NCBI GenBank assembly: GCA_003586115.2
Contig: QVOM02000053.1
Span: 1,471,658-1,535,657, forward strand
Source of the DNA: Salvator merianae
Lineage: Eukaryota > Chordata > Lepidosauria > Squamata > Teiidae
Length of the DNA stretch: 64,000 bases
Direction: 5' to 3'
Shown here: one piece after another, positions 11,328 to 24,589 of the stretch
Layout of the letters: each line of letters begins with the position of its first letter
Position numbering within the stretch: position 1 is the stretch's first letter
The notes under the pieces: generated by a model
What the model saw: only the letters and a program-made list of their open reading frames with translations
Database searches by the model: none
What the model was told of the DNA's origin: nothing
Translations under genes and position numbers: made by a program

Positions 11328-11999
11328 CTAATAACTACTTTTTCCAGAATGCTTCATTTTTGTCCTACTGGGTTATGCTGCAATTCTATCTAGATGGTCT
11401 ATAGGTGAACGCTTTGGAAGGATCTTCTTGTATCTTAGCTGCATGCTCACATGTTCTAGTTTTCTGCTGTATTTTTTTTTTCTGACTGCTGGTTGTTGAT
11501 CGTTATAAAAATTAACAAGCTGTAATTCTGACAAAAGCAGCTAAGGGAACTGGGATTGCTTCTGTCTCTATACTGGAGGCTTTTCACACAATGCATTGCT
11601 CATCTCAAATGGGACCTGGTTTTCATGTCCATGGCAGTGTCTGCAGATTTTAGAAGTGTCAAACATGTAGTAATCAGTACTCTGGCACAGTTGGTTGATA
11701 TGGAAATCTGCTCTCCAGCTTCAGATATATATATATACTGATGGAAAAATGGCTGAAGGAGAAGCAAAAACAGGCCAATGTGCTTCAGACGTCACCTCTG
11801 CCTTTCGCTGGCAAAATGTGTTAGAGGACTTCAGGAAATGCATTAGTAGGTCCTTGGTCCCAATTTGTAAATAACAAATCCACACTGCAATATTCCACCT
11901 TGGGGGTGTGTGCACTGTATTCTAGTTGGGTGCCCCCTCCCAAAAAAAATGAATGGCATTCATTCATCACAGAATAACACTGGTGGATTCAGGCAAGGT

Positions 12000-13120
12000 T
12001 ACAGCTGGGAATCTCCATATTTATCATATTTATTCATCATCATTATTTATTTACTGTGATCATAGACCTGACAAAGGAAATCACGCAGTGAAACAATAAT
12101 TTTACACCAGATAAAACAATCACACGGCACTAAAATCACCAACTAAACAATTAAATGTCCCAAGTGCAGCATGGTGGTTTGGTACTGAACGGTTTACGGG
12201 CTTTATCTCACTTCCTTCTAAAAATCTTGCCACAATCCAGTTGTTTGGGTGACGTGGATGTTTCTTAACAGATGGCTCAATCAGTCATTCGAGAGCATTT
12301 TTATACAGTGAACAAAATAGCAAAATAAGGCTCGTGCACTCTGCTTCTTCTGCTCCACAGATAAGGTATCTTTGGCTGTGTGGAGTGCCTGTAAATGGAC
12401 TTGTAAATAGGCATTAGCCAGAGGCATCCTCCTCGCCTTGATGATTAATTTTCTGCAGTGAGGGAAGGTTTAGGGCATTAAATATTTTGCAATTCCGGAT
12501 TGAGATTCCAAGGGAAGCAAAGCACAACCACCTAGCATCTTGGTTACAACAAGCAAAAGTGCATTTTGACGGTCTCGTTGGATCACAGTTTGGTTAGCTT
12601 TAAATAGGCTCTGAGACGCAAGTAATTGAGGAGAGAGGCCTATGTGTTTGTCTGTGAAGATATTGGCCTGCCACTCCAGTTTGCTCCAGGGGGGCCAATG
12701 GAAGGGTGTCCCAAAACAGCCTCAGCCAGTATCGTAATGCAACTGATTCCACTTGGCCAGAAACTCCCCCTTCAAACCACATATAACTTGCCTCCAAGTC
12801 CAGCACGGTATTCTTTTTCCTTTTGACCCTCATTCCTATGTTAGAGCCAGAAACCCTTTCCTTTTCTGTTTTATGCTCTCTATAGGTAGCCGTCTCTTCA
12901 TCTTCACTCGACTACCTAGAATAAATCCTCAGATACCAGTGATGGGAAAGGGAGGCCACCTTCGGAAGCAGCGGCCCCTATGCTAGCACATGAAGGCAGC
13001 AGACAGCAGCTGGGATGGCTTCAAGGAGTGGCCGGATCTGACCGAATCTGACACATATTTGCGGTTTTAAAGGATCTACAAAAGCCACACTGAAAATGTA
13101 ATCTCATCAAAAAGTAAACT
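12000..13120. other. Intergenic, possible degraded retroelement
   Basis: The stretch about 12030-12600 has the texture of an old LINE remnant (AT-rich start, then 'cactctgcttcttctgctcc'). I cannot assign a family and no frame is intact. The rest shows nothing. Confidence 0.25.
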
Positions 13121-13123
13121 CTT

Positions 13124-13132
13124 ACATACACA

Positions 13133-13163
<31 letters not shown>

Positions 13164-13175
13164 ATCTATCTATCT
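13124..13175. repeat. Compound (AC)n(GT)n(TATC)n microsatellite
   Basis: A short ac run is followed by about 14 gt units and three tatc units. The ac-gt junction is itself palindromic. Confidence 0.9.
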
Positions 13176-13179
13176 TTTA

Positions 13180-14290
13180 AAGGTGTGGATTTTATTATAT
13201 GTCCTGGTTTTTATTTGAATACATGACTCGGGGTGTGCGTTCAAAGTCATGAATCACCTGGCTAATAGAGAGAGAGAAAAAAAAAACAGCTTTTGGTGCT
13301 TAGAAAACTCTCTGAGGTCAGTTTCTCAGGCTTCAAGTGAGCATCCAGAAAACAGCCGTAGGAAAAAAAGGGAAATGGGAGCATTTGCTAAGCCCAGAAG
13401 ACCAGACACACTGCAGCACGGAACCGCTTCCGGGAGCAGGGACAGGACGGTGTTCACGCCAGAGCTGGTTTGTAAGATTCTGGCGCCTCGGCGCTTCGGT
13501 GACGTGATTGGTTGAGTTCTTTTGGCCTCAGACCAAACCATGAACTCTGCTTCAGCCCCTCTTGTTCTCGCCATCTCCTTCCAAAGCCTGAGGCCAGGAG
13601 GGTCTTAGCCAACAAGGACAACAGAGACAAACCGGGCAGCCACCCAGGGCTTCACGCTTGCAAATGCCCAACCAGCACGTTTTCCAAAATCAGCCCCCCA
13701 GGCCACAAGGCCTTCCCACCTGCCCACAAGCTCCCTATTCTCGCGCTTCAGAGGGAAAGCAGGGTGCAGGGACCCCGTGGATTACTTTCAACGTGGGCCT
13801 TGCTGGCTCTGGCGCTGCTTCTGATGGGGCCATTGATAGGTCCCGCCAGAAGCCCGTCCGCATTTATAGAGGAAATGCGGCACAAAAGAAAGACAGCCTA
13901 CACATCTTACTGCTCACCAGGTAGTGCCATGTTTGTATAAGCAGAACCTCACGTTGCGTTCCGTCTCACTGTTTAGTTCAGAATCAGCAGCAAATACTCT
14001 TCAATATCTTCTCTGCCCTTAGGGTGAGCCTCATGCAAAAGCAGGTTTTCAGCAGGGTTCGCCAAAACATTTCTACTTCAAATACTGCCATCTGTTTGAA
14101 GGCAGGTGTTTTAGCTAGTGTTCCATGGTGCCTTGGAGTCTCCACAGTGGTCACGGCCAGCCCTGGAGGACAAATCAGAGGCTCCCGTTTACAGTGTTTC
14201 TCCAGACCACCGTGGATTCCAGAATGGTCCATTCTGAGGTGAGTTGTGAAGGTATTAGGGGAAAGTGGTTGCAACATCTGAACTGTACCC
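13180..14290. other. Intergenic, no gene recognised
   Basis: A 142-codon plus-strand frame at 13512-13940 shows no family features. The region near 13430-13530 is moderately CpG-rich, but no exon can be tied to it. Confidence 0.4.
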
Positions 14291-14294
14291 CAGG

Positions 14295-14525
14295 ATGCAT
14301 CTACACCTATGTTTTAATCCAGCTTCTGCCCAAGCTCAGGCCAACTTCAAAATGACAAAACACACCAGCAAAGCGACTAGTAATTTTCTTTCCACCTTAT
14401 CTAACCCAAAGGTGGATTTTCTGAGTTGGATAATGCCAATAGAAAATAGCTTGTCACTTTGTTGAGGTGTTATCTCACTCTGAAAGCAGACTGAAGCCAG
14501 ATAAAAAACTTAGGTGTAGAAGGGT
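14295..14525. mobile_element. MITE, relative of 10871-11327
   Basis: The left end, 'tgcatctacacctatgtttt' then 'aatccagcttc', is mirrored by the right end, 'gaagccagataaaaaactta' then 'ggtgtagaag'. Internal 'tttccaccttatctaaccca' matches 'cctttcgtgctatctaac' in the 10871 element. It has no coding capacity. Confidence 0.6.
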
Positions 14526-14529
14526 CCCA

Positions 14530-16440
14530 GGAGTGCTTTTCTACAGGTAAGGACTGGCAAAGAGGGATTGGCAATCGAGTTTGTTTTCATAAGCTTTCCC
14601 CTTGAATTGTTATTTATTGCAGGAAGAGCACGTGTATCCCAGTGCATAACAAAACACAGTTTCCAGGAACCTTGTTTAGGGAGGAGAAAGCAAAGGATTA
14701 GAGGTCTGACCTGGAATCAACTTTCTAATTGCCTAAGCCTCAGAAATACCTGGAACTGACCTGTTTAAGAGTCAGACAGTTAGAGCATGTGAATGCAGGT
14801 AAATATGCCCAATGCCAGGACATTATCCACTTAGAACTCTCCCAACAGAAGGCAATCCTGTGCAAAAGCTGCTTATGAAACCAGCCAAGTTAACAGAAAA
14901 TCTAATCTGGTTTCAGTATAAACCAAGGTGGGTTGATTGCAACCAAGGAAATTCTTTATTTAAATCTCTGGAGTCCTTCTGCCTTTAGACTCCAAACAGA
15001 ACTAGAAGAAAGCACAGCCTGCAGAAATACGTACTCAGTCCAGAAAAAGACATCCCAACTTTTCTTGGTGATGTTGCTTAAGTCAGAAGAGGACAACACT
15101 GAGTGGGAAAGCAAGAGCTGCCAGAGGGCATTAAGAGGAAGTGGGTCCTTCATTTTTGTTCTCTAAAACAGGGCTAGTTGATCCCTGGCCTGCCAGATGT
15201 TGACTCAACTCCCACAACCTCCATTTTGTGTCATTGGCCAAGCCGATCTGGACCAATAACCACCAGAAGGGCAAGTGCATCCCTGGAAAACTATAGAAAT
15301 GCAGGACTCGGATTCATCGGGCTTGTTTGAACTCCAAGCCAAGTTGAAACCGCAGTGCAATTCAAACTTCAAAGAAGCCTGACCAATCCACCATCTGCAC
15401 TTCCAGACACTTTCAGGTCCATCGCAAAGCAGCTGCTGCTACAGTTTAGGACTCTTGGGCTAAAAACCATCACACACACACACAAAACCACATTTCACTA
15501 GGGATGGTAGAAACTGTGTTGGAGCAAGGCAACAGAGGCACCTGCCTCAGCCGTAAGGCACAAGGGAGTGCAAAATAGACATCAAAGAGCACGCATTCAA
15601 CTGGCAGTTATTAAAATAAATGTTACACAGCTTTGCGGGTTCTTTGCAGGCTGGAATCATTAATCTTGTGTTCAGGTTGGTCAATGACAAGCCAGATATT
15701 ACTGGCCTGCTCTGAGGCTTAATGAGGGCAGCTAGCCAAGCACAGCAGTGCTAAATGCAGCTCCTCGTAGGGCTCGGGCCTGCAAACGGACACAAGAGGG
15801 CCCATTCAGTCTCTGGGGCTAAAATGGGAGGTACATGGTGTCGGATGGGGGCCTCCAGCAGGTTCTGGCCAAACAGCTTCAAATCCGAGCACAGACCCAC
15901 AGCGCTTCTTACCTTGGCTCCCTGTCCATCTTCCCAGCTTCTCCCTCGTCCCATAGGGGGGCGTTAAAAAGCCGTTTGCGCTGGCCTTGCTGAGAGCGCC
16001 CAGCTGCATTAGTGGGCCACGCAGCAGGAGTCTTTCAGGAACGGAGGAGGAGGAGGCTCCCTCTGCGTGCCAAGGCCTGCCTCTCCAGCACCACTGGTGC
16101 CCACTTTCAACTTGGCTGGGATGCCAAGCCCTGCAGCTCCTGCTACACAGCCTTTCATTGTTTCGTTTCAAAAAAGTATGTATGCATATGCAAAGGTGGC
16201 TTGTAAATGGAAACAGTGTTAAGGTTTATCCCTTTGCAGATCTGAAACTGTACAGAAGATTTATTTTAAAGAGAGAGAGAGAGAAATGAAAGAATGAAAG
16301 GGGGAGAAGGGAAGGAACTGCCCCTTGGGCTGTGCTGTAACTCCTCTGAGGGCAGTTTGCACCCGGTTTGATTGTCCCGGCTGCACACCCGTTTCCAGAG
16401 GTGAGCGCAAATCCACAAGAAGACTGTACTGACAAAATGC
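14530..16440. other. Intergenic, no gene recognised
   Basis: Nothing coding is supported. A degenerate 'aactccca..acctcc' MITE fragment lies near 15175-15260, a CA run near 15473-15484 and a GA run near 16271-16285. Confidence 0.4.
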
Positions 16441-16449
16441 ACATTAGCT

Positions 16450-16618
16450 CTACCTACCTACCTACCTGCCTGCCTCCCTATCCATCCATCCATCCATCCA
16501 TCCATCCATCCATCCATCCATCTCTATCTCTCTCCATCCATCTGTGTGTCTGTCCAACCGTCTGTCCTTCTATCTATGTATCTATGTATCTATGTATGTA
16601 TGTATGTATGTATGTATG

Positions 16619-16652
<34 letters not shown>
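16450..16652. repeat. Compound tetranucleotide microsatellite
   Basis: Successive blocks of ctac, ctgc, atcc, tctg-like, tatg and tatc tetramers cover about 200 bases. The atcc run (16480-16521), the tatg run (about 16590-16620) and the tatc run (about 16619-16651) are nearly pure. The open frame across it is a repeat artefact. Confidence 0.95.
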
Positions 16653-17142
16653 ATTCAGCCCCTTTTCTCCTCCCTTATCTCACTTTCAGAGCCCTTTGCA
16701 ACAGCTGTGTTCGTTTTGACTTTCTGTCCAAAAGAGGCACATTGACAACAGTAGAGCAAGAGCTGAGATATTCCCAAGAACAATTCCTCTTGCCACAGCA
16801 TGCCACAGTGGCAGGGCGATAAAAAAGATATTGATATAGAGTAACTCTTAGGAAGACTTAGAATACATAAAACGGCTTACTGAGAAACTGCCAAACATCT
16901 GTTACACTAAAATGATCTTGCTCTTGTTTCATACGCTTGAGAAGGAAAAGCGAGCAAAGTTGTGTTTCCTGCTGTTTAATACATAGTTGCATTAAAATCC
17001 CCTTTCAAATTGAAGTCTGTCTCTACAAACTCTTCCAGATGGCTGCTGGAGTAATAGAGTTCAGGCCTTTGCACTTCCTGGCCTTGTAGCAGAAAGAGCC
17101 TGTTCAAAGAAGGGCTTTTGGGTTGGAGACCACTCACTCAGG

Positions 17143-17250
17143 GGTTCTCATCTACAGACCTCCAGATGTGCCTGAACTACAAGTCCCCACTGGAATGATG
17201 GGGGTTGTAGTTCAGGAATTTCTGGAAAGGCACATTTGAGGAGCCCAGCC
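17143..17250. mobile_element. Small palindromic MITE ('tgaactacaagtcccc' type)
   Basis: 'acagacctccagatgtgcct' and 'gaactacaagtcccc' are mirrored by 'gggggttgtagttcagg' and a degenerate right end. Relatives lie at 27745-27868, 32641-32732 and about 49888-49935. This is a familiar reptile hairpin repeat with no coding. Confidence 0.55.
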
Positions 17251-17259
17251 CTACACTAA

Positions 17260-20200
17260 ATCCAGCTAAAAGTCATGGTGGCAGGCATTGGCCTTGATCT
17301 TTTTCTTCAGCGAAAGAGAATGAATTGTGCACTCCAGGTGACTTCAGTGAAGACTAGGGAAGAGGGCAAAAAGGACTATTCTCACAGTCCTATAACCAGC
17401 GGCACCCACTGCCTATAACAGAGAACTGTTAGGAGATCTAAAATTGACTCAGTATGTGGACCCAGTTGCATGCCTTTACTGGGTCTCTGGAAGTTGGGAG
17501 GGTCTCTTAACTGGAATCTCTTTTCAGGCCGTGAAGCGCTATGGTGCTTCATGATGACATCATCCCTCTGAAGGGAGCCTTTGGGGGTCTCTGGGAACTT
17601 TCCCCTGCCCGGTAGTGCCAGCTCTGGAAAACACAAATAATGCTTCCGGACTTATGGAAAAGGAGGCTCCAAAAAGTGCAAACGTGCAGAGTCGGGACAC
17701 CATTGTGCATCACAAAAATTCAAGTGAGCCTGTGTGAGATCTCCTCCCGCTCCCAGACTCTTATAAATCTTTCAAAACCGTGTTTTGCACACCCCTAATG
17801 AGATGAGGGTGTGCTGTCCGGGAAAGGGACACCTGTGGATTTTCTGCAAACTGAACTAGAAGACAGCCAGTCAAGGCCCATCTTATCCTAATCCCATTCG
17901 TCTCAGTAGATTCAGCACTGGCCTTATGCTATGCATAGCCTTAGAAAGAAGTTACTATGGCAATTAAAAAAAACGTTACAAGCAATGCAACTGATTTCTG
18001 TTGCACTTCATAATGTTAGCTCCCTAGCCTGCCAAGTGCCTTTGGGGGATTCTCCAACAATAAAGCAAAATTACTAGTGTGTATGCAGTGGCAGTGATGC
18101 TGAAGGGAAGAAATGCATGGGTTCTCAGCATAATAGCATTAACACTATTAAAGCCAAACATGCATATTGCTGTGGGGAGTATTAAGTTTTAATACATGGA
18201 TGGAGGTAGCGTTACATTCTACGGCTGTTTACCTACTTAAGTATGGAGTCACATTCTTTGTTTGTTTCTTTGTTTGCATATATGTCCAGCCCTGTACCCT
18301 AAGATCTCAGGGCAGGTTACAATAAAAGCAATATAAAAAGCACAGGTTACTGAAAGGCTACTTCTTCAGCCAGAGGCTTGGGTAATGAGCTCCCCATGTC
18401 ACTAACTTATGTCTGAAGGCGTACACTGATGGAGCTTGATGCACCTCGGAAGGCAGGCACCATCACGTGGGGCCAGACCAGAGAAAGCCCTTTTTGTGAC
18501 CCTGCACTTTTGACTGCTGATAATAGTTGGCACTACCCAGAGAGCTGCCCCACAGATTTTAGGGGATGCTCCTTAAGAACTGAACCTACGCTGGCAAAAT
18601 ATCCAGATGTGCGCACCACTAAAACGTCTACCTAAAAAGTGATCATTCCAGAGGGACTTTTCCCTGAATGTTGCCTGTCGGTGCAATTTTCAGCCGGCAT
18701 CCAGGGCTGCCTGAAGTCCCAAAGGGCTGCCTGGGGCATCGGCAACAGGGGCAACAGGCAGAGGTTGTCCTCCTCTTTCCTAGGGTCTTTCTGCACCGAG
18801 AGGCCATGACCTGGACCAGTGGCTCTGGACCACGGCGGCCTGCAGGATGTCACTGGTCCAGCCCAGCCCCTGCCCCAAAGCTTGCACGAGGTTCAGGGCC
18901 GGCCTCCAGGGACTACGAAGGGCCAGGAATGAACGTTTCTAGCCTCAGAGCCCTCAGGGAACCCATTTCAGCAGCACACTTTGGTGCACCGCCAAAACGG
19001 GTCCCCCAGTAGTTCGGAACATGGAAGTGTGTGCCCAGGACGAGACTGGGTTGGCCTGCTGGTAGACCCCAATATCGAGTCAACCAGTGATCCGGATCCA
19101 GGTCTCCTTGATCTGGCTCACGCTCCGTCTTTTGGGGATGGAGGAGCCCACCAGCATTGGGCAGGGCCTCCTGCGTTCTGCATTAGCACGCAGAAGGGAG
19201 GCCCATCGTGCCCCTTCTGATCCCGCCTAAGAGGTGGTACAGAAACCCCTTTCTCTGTCTCTGCACTACCATTCTATACCCTCAACTTGCATCTCTCACA
19301 CGGCGTCCTCCTGAGGCTGAGCACGCTTCCCTCCTGGCTGGAACCAAGTCAGGGCTACCCAGATGGCGGCCTGCCAGGTGGTAGGCAGGCACAGAACACT
19401 CTCTCAGTTGCAGCAACACCGCCAGCTCCAGTTGCTGGCGAGCCTGTGGAGGTGAGTGGCTATTAGTCTATCACTCCTGTTTCTTGGAGAGCAGGGAACC
19501 CGACTTTGATCTGATGGGTGTGTCAGATATGAATCAATACGGTGCCTGTGGGCTGCCATATGCAACCGGTTGCCACTGTGAGAACAGGGCCACGAGTCTG
19601 ATCCAGCGGAGCACCTCTTATGTTCTTCGTCGGAGCAGACAAATCCTGCCGCCACTGCAGAGGTGCTCCAAGCATGCCCACCAGGAAGGCTCTCAACGTC
19701 TGGCAGAAGGATTCAGCATCTGGCAGGAGACAAAGTGGGCCACCTCGGCCTAGCCAGCGAGGAATTTCTCAACAGGCATTTCTCTTTCAGAGCACCAGTA
19801 ACTCCACGTGCCGTATTGTTGCCACTAAATCTGTGCGTCACTGTGTGGAGCTTGGCCTTCTTGCCGTACGCATTCTGCTAATTATTGAATCGTCCAGCTG
19901 GAACGGCCTCCCCAACAGACACGTGCAAACTTCTTCACAAGAAGAAGACCATACTGAAATGGCAACTCGAAAAAGGGACACGAGATATCAGCAGCTGCAA
20001 CGAAGCGCCGTCCAGAAAGCAGGTCCACTTATGCCCAAGTCAGGATCAAATCACAAGCCAGCATCCCCCAAAATGGAGAAGAAAGCAAACGCTTCCTCTT
20101 GTAGAAAGCCTAATTTTACGACTGTAACTGCCCAATGAATGCACGACTGCTAAAAGACGGACATTACCTAAGAAAGTTACAAACAGCAAATCGCCGTTCT

Positions 20201-20830
20201 TGGGCCTTTCTGTATTAGCCTGTAGTCTAGGCCAGTGTGAGGCCTGGCCCTATTCCAGGTCCCTCTCTTCCACACTCTGGAGCAGAAGAGAGAGCCCCAA
20301 TTCCTGCCTAGGCTGCTCTGTCCGCACTGGATAAAGCATAGCCTGGTCTAGGTGGCCAAAATGGCTGCCTAGAGAAGGATACAGTAGGTCTGTCTACCAG
20401 CGGCCCAGAGGCCTCTAGAATGGAACATGGAAGCACGCAGAAAGGCGCAAACTCCCTGTTCTACTTTAGTAGGGAAACCGATTTTGAGAGTGCACCAAAT
20501 TGTGCCACCAAAATGGGTCCCCCTAGGGCTCTGAGGTTTTAGCATGCATCTGGAGGCACCCCAAGCTTTAAGACAAAACCTCTTGACCCCTTCCGGCCTT
20601 TGAAAGCACCGCTGGTTGATTCTGCAGGTAACAGGTTGTTTTGCTGTCCTGAGGAAGCAGCACGAGGGATGGTTTCAACTTTTCAGGCTGCCAACCAGTA
20701 AACACACCTTGAAACAAAGTTGGTTGATCAAAGACTCTGGAAAGTGACAACTTGCAGGGTCAGAGTGCCATCTGCTGCATTAGCTGGGAACAACACTGGA
20801 TTCCAGAGTTAAGTAATCACTGGGTGCCAA
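17260..20830. other. Intergenic, scattered repeat fragments
   Basis: A LINE-tail-like piece is at 18250-18355 ('gccctgtaccctaagatctcagggcaggtt'-type words). Middle blocks of the 4440 element recur around 18975-19210 and 20480-20540, including 'gcaccgccaaaacgggtccc' against 'gccaccaaaatgggtcccc'. A minus-oriented dispersed-repeat end is at 19534-19630. The 172-codon plus frame at 19620-20138 has no recognisable domain. Confidence 0.4.
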
Positions 20831-20833
20831 CTC

Positions 20834-20985
20834 TTAAGAATCTAAGAGGAGCCCTGCTGGATCAGGCCACGGCCCGTCTAGCTCAGCATCCCGTCTCACA
20901 CAGTGGCCCACCAATGGCTTCTGGGCATCTCAAGCAGAAGACGAAGGCAAAACCTTCACCTGCTCTCAGCTCCCTGCAAATGACA
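20834..20985 (+). mobile_element. Dispersed squamate-type repeat, copy 3
   Basis: This plus-oriented copy runs from 'aagaggagccctgctggatc' to 'ctccctgcaaatgaca', and is truncated at its 3' side relative to the 27878 and 52294 copies. Confidence 0.75.
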
Positions 20986-21359
20986 TCTTGGCCCTGAAGA
21001 GTAGCTAATAATATTTGGATTTTCTTTAAAAAAGAAACTCTTTGTGCATATCTTTCCCCTGTTGCTCCTTGGTTGGCTCACTTGTGTCTTCCTCCTTTAT
21101 TAGATATCGTGCTTGGAAAGTAGACTGGTGGCATGTGAAGAGGAACCACTTGAAGCTTTCCTGATAAGAACCTGGCTACTTCTGTGGAGAAGTGGAAGAA
21201 AGCTGATCTGGACTGAAGTGCTTGCTCTGGTCCTGGAGACAGAGGGAGCAGTGTCCACACCTTCCCACCTCCTGGCTTCACAAACTTCACAGCTGGGGAA
21301 TAAATGCTCCTTAGTCGAGTCTGTTGTAGTAGTCCACTCTGATTAGAAGGCCCTGGCTC

Positions 21360-21830
21360 ACTAAAGGCCTAATCTCACTTTCCACCTTGGAATGATTGAA
21401 TCCAAACATTCTAAGGTGGAACAGTGCTTGCCGTGGGGTGGCCGTCCGCATTGTGGGAACTGGAAGGACCCAGAAACAGGCTTCCAGCGCTCGCAGTGTG
21501 CATGTTGGCTGCCCCACCATGACAATGGGCAGGGAATCGTCCTGCCACAGCAGCAGGGGACATGCCATGCAACTGTGCAGCCACAACTGCACCTCAGCCT
21601 GCAGCATTCACACTAGGAAGTAGGTGCGAACGCTGTGTACCAGGAGCATTCCAGCTGCTCCTGGTACAGCTGTGGACAACATTTTAGTTGTCCACAGCTG
21701 GTAGTGATTGGGAGCATCTGCAGACACTCCCAGTCACTCGGGCCTCTGAGACATGCAGACACACTTCACTAGTGAGTATCTCCACACACACTAGAAGATA
21801 AGTGTGAACAGGCCTTGTGTTTAGTGCCTC
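21360..21830. mobile_element. Family H element, copy 3
   Basis: A left hairpin ('ccaccttggaatgattg' against 'caaacattctaaggtgg') is followed by blocks shared with 2690-3040 and 9080-9820: 'caactgtgcagccacaactg', 'gtgcgaacgctgtgtacc', 'agctgctcctggtacagctg' and 'gcagacacacttcactagtg'. The hairpin 'ctgtggacaac..gttgtccacag' lies at about 21670-21700. Confidence 0.55.
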
Positions 21831-21919
21831 CTGGTTAAAGTAAGGAGCTGTGCGACTAAGATATAGTATCACCAGCCACGCTAGATGAGTACATCAAGAT
21901 TCAAAAAATCTCCATTTTC

Positions 21920-21938
21920 AAAAAAAAAAAAAAAAAAA
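21920..21938. repeat. Poly(A) tract
   Basis: This is a run of 19 adenines with no clear retroelement body upstream. Confidence 0.8.
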
Positions 21939-22099
21939 GTCACTAAACTTAAAAGAGTAAAATAAATAAAACTGAAACAACAATTCCAGATGCCAGTATG
22001 AAAGTCTGCAATCTAAAATATTTGACTGAGACCTGCGGCTCCAGATCTACTGGTCCCCCCTCCTCTCCCATTGCATCTCTGCCTTAACCAGACATCGCT

Positions 22100-22305
22100 T
22101 ACGTATCCTGCTATATTTGGATATTCTGGAATACAACATGGACATTCCCAAATTCCCTGTGGGCTGATCCGGATCAGCGCTGTTGGTGCAGATGGTGCTA
22201 ATCTTGCCCCCATCTTCCCCTGGTCAGGATCCATGGGCTGGGCTATTTTGGACCCACTGATCCCAACTTCCTGCAGGTAAGTGTAGAAAAGACTTTTAGA
22301 CCCTG
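22100..22305. mobile_element. Inverted relative of the 4440 MITE
   Basis: 'ggacccactgatcccaactt' and 'cctgcaggtaagtgtagaaa' at 22251-22290 are the inverted form of the left end at 4453-4525. An internal palindrome 'gctgatccggatcagc' is at about 22162-22177. Confidence 0.45.
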
Positions 22306-22309
22306 TGTC

Positions 22310-24580
22310 CCTTTAAGTTTTTCTGATGTCAAATGTTGGGCGGTGGTGAAGAACTTGCACTTGTCCTTGGTTTTGGTGCTCACGGGTGGGGGCCCTGTCC
22401 CTGCAGCCTGTTGCATCGCAGGCCTCAAAATAAATCTGCAGCACCACAAGCAGGTCCTCTGCCCAGCTTGTGACAAAACAGAAAGCCCACAAAGCAACAC
22501 ACCTTGGGCTCGTGCTGGCAGGCTCCTCTGCCAGCCGCCTCTGGGTGTGCTAACTGCACGACGCTTGGCCCAGTTACTCCCTCTCGGCCTGGGAAGAACT
22601 CAGCTAACCCAGCTGCAAAGAAGAAAGCACAGATAATGGGATCAGCCTGACACAGGTGCCAAGAAGCAAACCGCTGAAGGGGGGAATCATTCCAGGAACG
22701 CCGGCTCCAGCTAAGTAAATATCTCGGAGGGACGGTTTCTTACCCTCCCGGAGCAGGCAGAGAAAGCCAGCTTAGCGTTTCATCAGCTGCATGATCCACC
22801 CCACATTCCAGAAGAGCCAAGAATCTTTTGATCTCCTGCAGCCATCTAGGGCACAGCAGTATCTACCCTGGATCTTCCCAAGTCGGTGAAATGAAGCAGC
22901 TTTTCAAGCTTGTGTCTTCATCTGCCTGTCCTGCACGCCAACCTCTGACTTGCTGCAACAGTATGGTGGCCCGGAGGCCCCGTGAACGGCGATCGCCCCC
23001 TTCCCTCGGGTTCCGAACACCCGCCCTTAAAGCCACGGGCTGCCACTGTGGGGCGCAGGTGGAAGATGGTCCCCAGCCACCATCAAGATCACCGAATGCA
23101 CCACATTGGTGGCAGATCTGGCGCTGGACACAGACCTGAAAAACCAACACCCAGATCCCTTGGCCTGCGAAACTTGCCAATAGCCTCAAGCTTACCAGTT
23201 TTCAGTCCAACGTAACTCACAGTGTTGTTGGGAAGATTATTTGTTTGTAACATTAGTAATCCTGCTTTCTTCCAACGAACCCAAGGTGGCAAACATGATT
23301 TGCCCTCCCTCTTCATTAGCACCACAACCACCCTGCCAGGGAGGCCAGTTGAAGTAGCAATGTCTGGCTTCAGGTCACCTAAGGAGCTTCAGGGGCAAGT
23401 GGAAAATGGAACCCTGGTTTCCTGGGGCCTAATCCAATACTCCAACTACTTCAGAACACTGCCTATTCATTTTTTTCAGCACCCAAAGGTCCCTGCGGCA
23501 AGCACAGGAGACAAATACCTTAAATTATGCAAACCTTAAAGAAATAATCACACGAGCACACTGGACTCAGCAGCATTCCTTGAAAGCTGACCATTGCAAG
23601 CCTCCAGATGTGGGTTAAAACCAGGGATTCTTCCAGGACTATATCGGGGATGCCACACACATCCACAGCAGTCCCAGTATAGTCCCTGGCTATTTGATCT
23701 AAAATCCAGTATACCTGTATTACGGGAAATCCAGCGATGACAATGGATTTCTCATAATATTGGTTCCTTACCTCCGTCTGGTGGCTCTTTGCATTACTGC
23801 CCCTGGCCAAAATTCCCAGATGCAAGCCAAACAGGGAAAAATACAAAGGGAAGTGGGCAGGTACTTGGCTGACATCCTGGTATTTCAACCAGGAACAGCA
23901 ACACAGAGAGCCGTCAGACAGAAGTAAGAAGCCTGGATTGGCTCCTGCCATCTGGCGGAGGCAGTGAGGAGCAGAATCTAAAGGAGATCTGCCAGAGTTT
24001 CAACCTTCTCAGCCTAGATGGCTCTGTTGCAGCTCCAAGAGGGCTCAGCAGTATTAGTCCAAAGTTTAGCTCTTTCCTTGGAGCAGATTTGTGGCCAGCT
24101 ATTGCATGGAAACAATGTTCACATTTACTGAGAAGCTAAATACGAGAGCTGTAAGGGAGAGGAAAGAGGCTGAATGTGTTTGCCCATTAACAAACACTGG
24201 CTTTACTGTACTGCAAGCTCCCTTCAATACTTTCATTGATAGCAGATTTCCCCTGGCTGCCGAAAAGAAGTCTGCTGTGTCCCAGGATCTAGAAACCAGA
24301 ATGTGGGTCATACTTGTATTGGGGAACGTGGCACCCTCCTTGTACAAACCAGAGCTACAGGCTGAAAACCTGAAAATAAATATAAAGAGGGAAAAGAGAA
24401 AGAGATGGCATTTGTAAAAGCGGTCACGGCGGTTTCTCCACTGTTAGCATGAATTGGGCATCCCATCAGGCCTCATAGCTAGGTTCTGAATGCTGGATAA
24501 ATATTCAGGGGGCCTCCATGATTAAAACGCATAGAAATGCTTCTGAAATGCCATTTGCACACATATAATACCAAGTATAT
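22310..24580. other. Intergenic, no gene recognised
   Basis: It contains a one-arm relative of the 9186-9408 palindrome at about 22974-23056 ('cggaggccccgtgaac', then 'cccttaaagccacgggctgc'). Open frames, including 143 codons at 23951-23520 on minus, lack family features. Confidence 0.4.
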
Positions 24581-24589
24581 TGAAAATGG

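Noticed and set aside
16368..16822. Open frames rich in Tyr/Ile/Cys/Ser or Leu/Pro
   Set aside because: They are translations of the tetranucleotide microsatellite.
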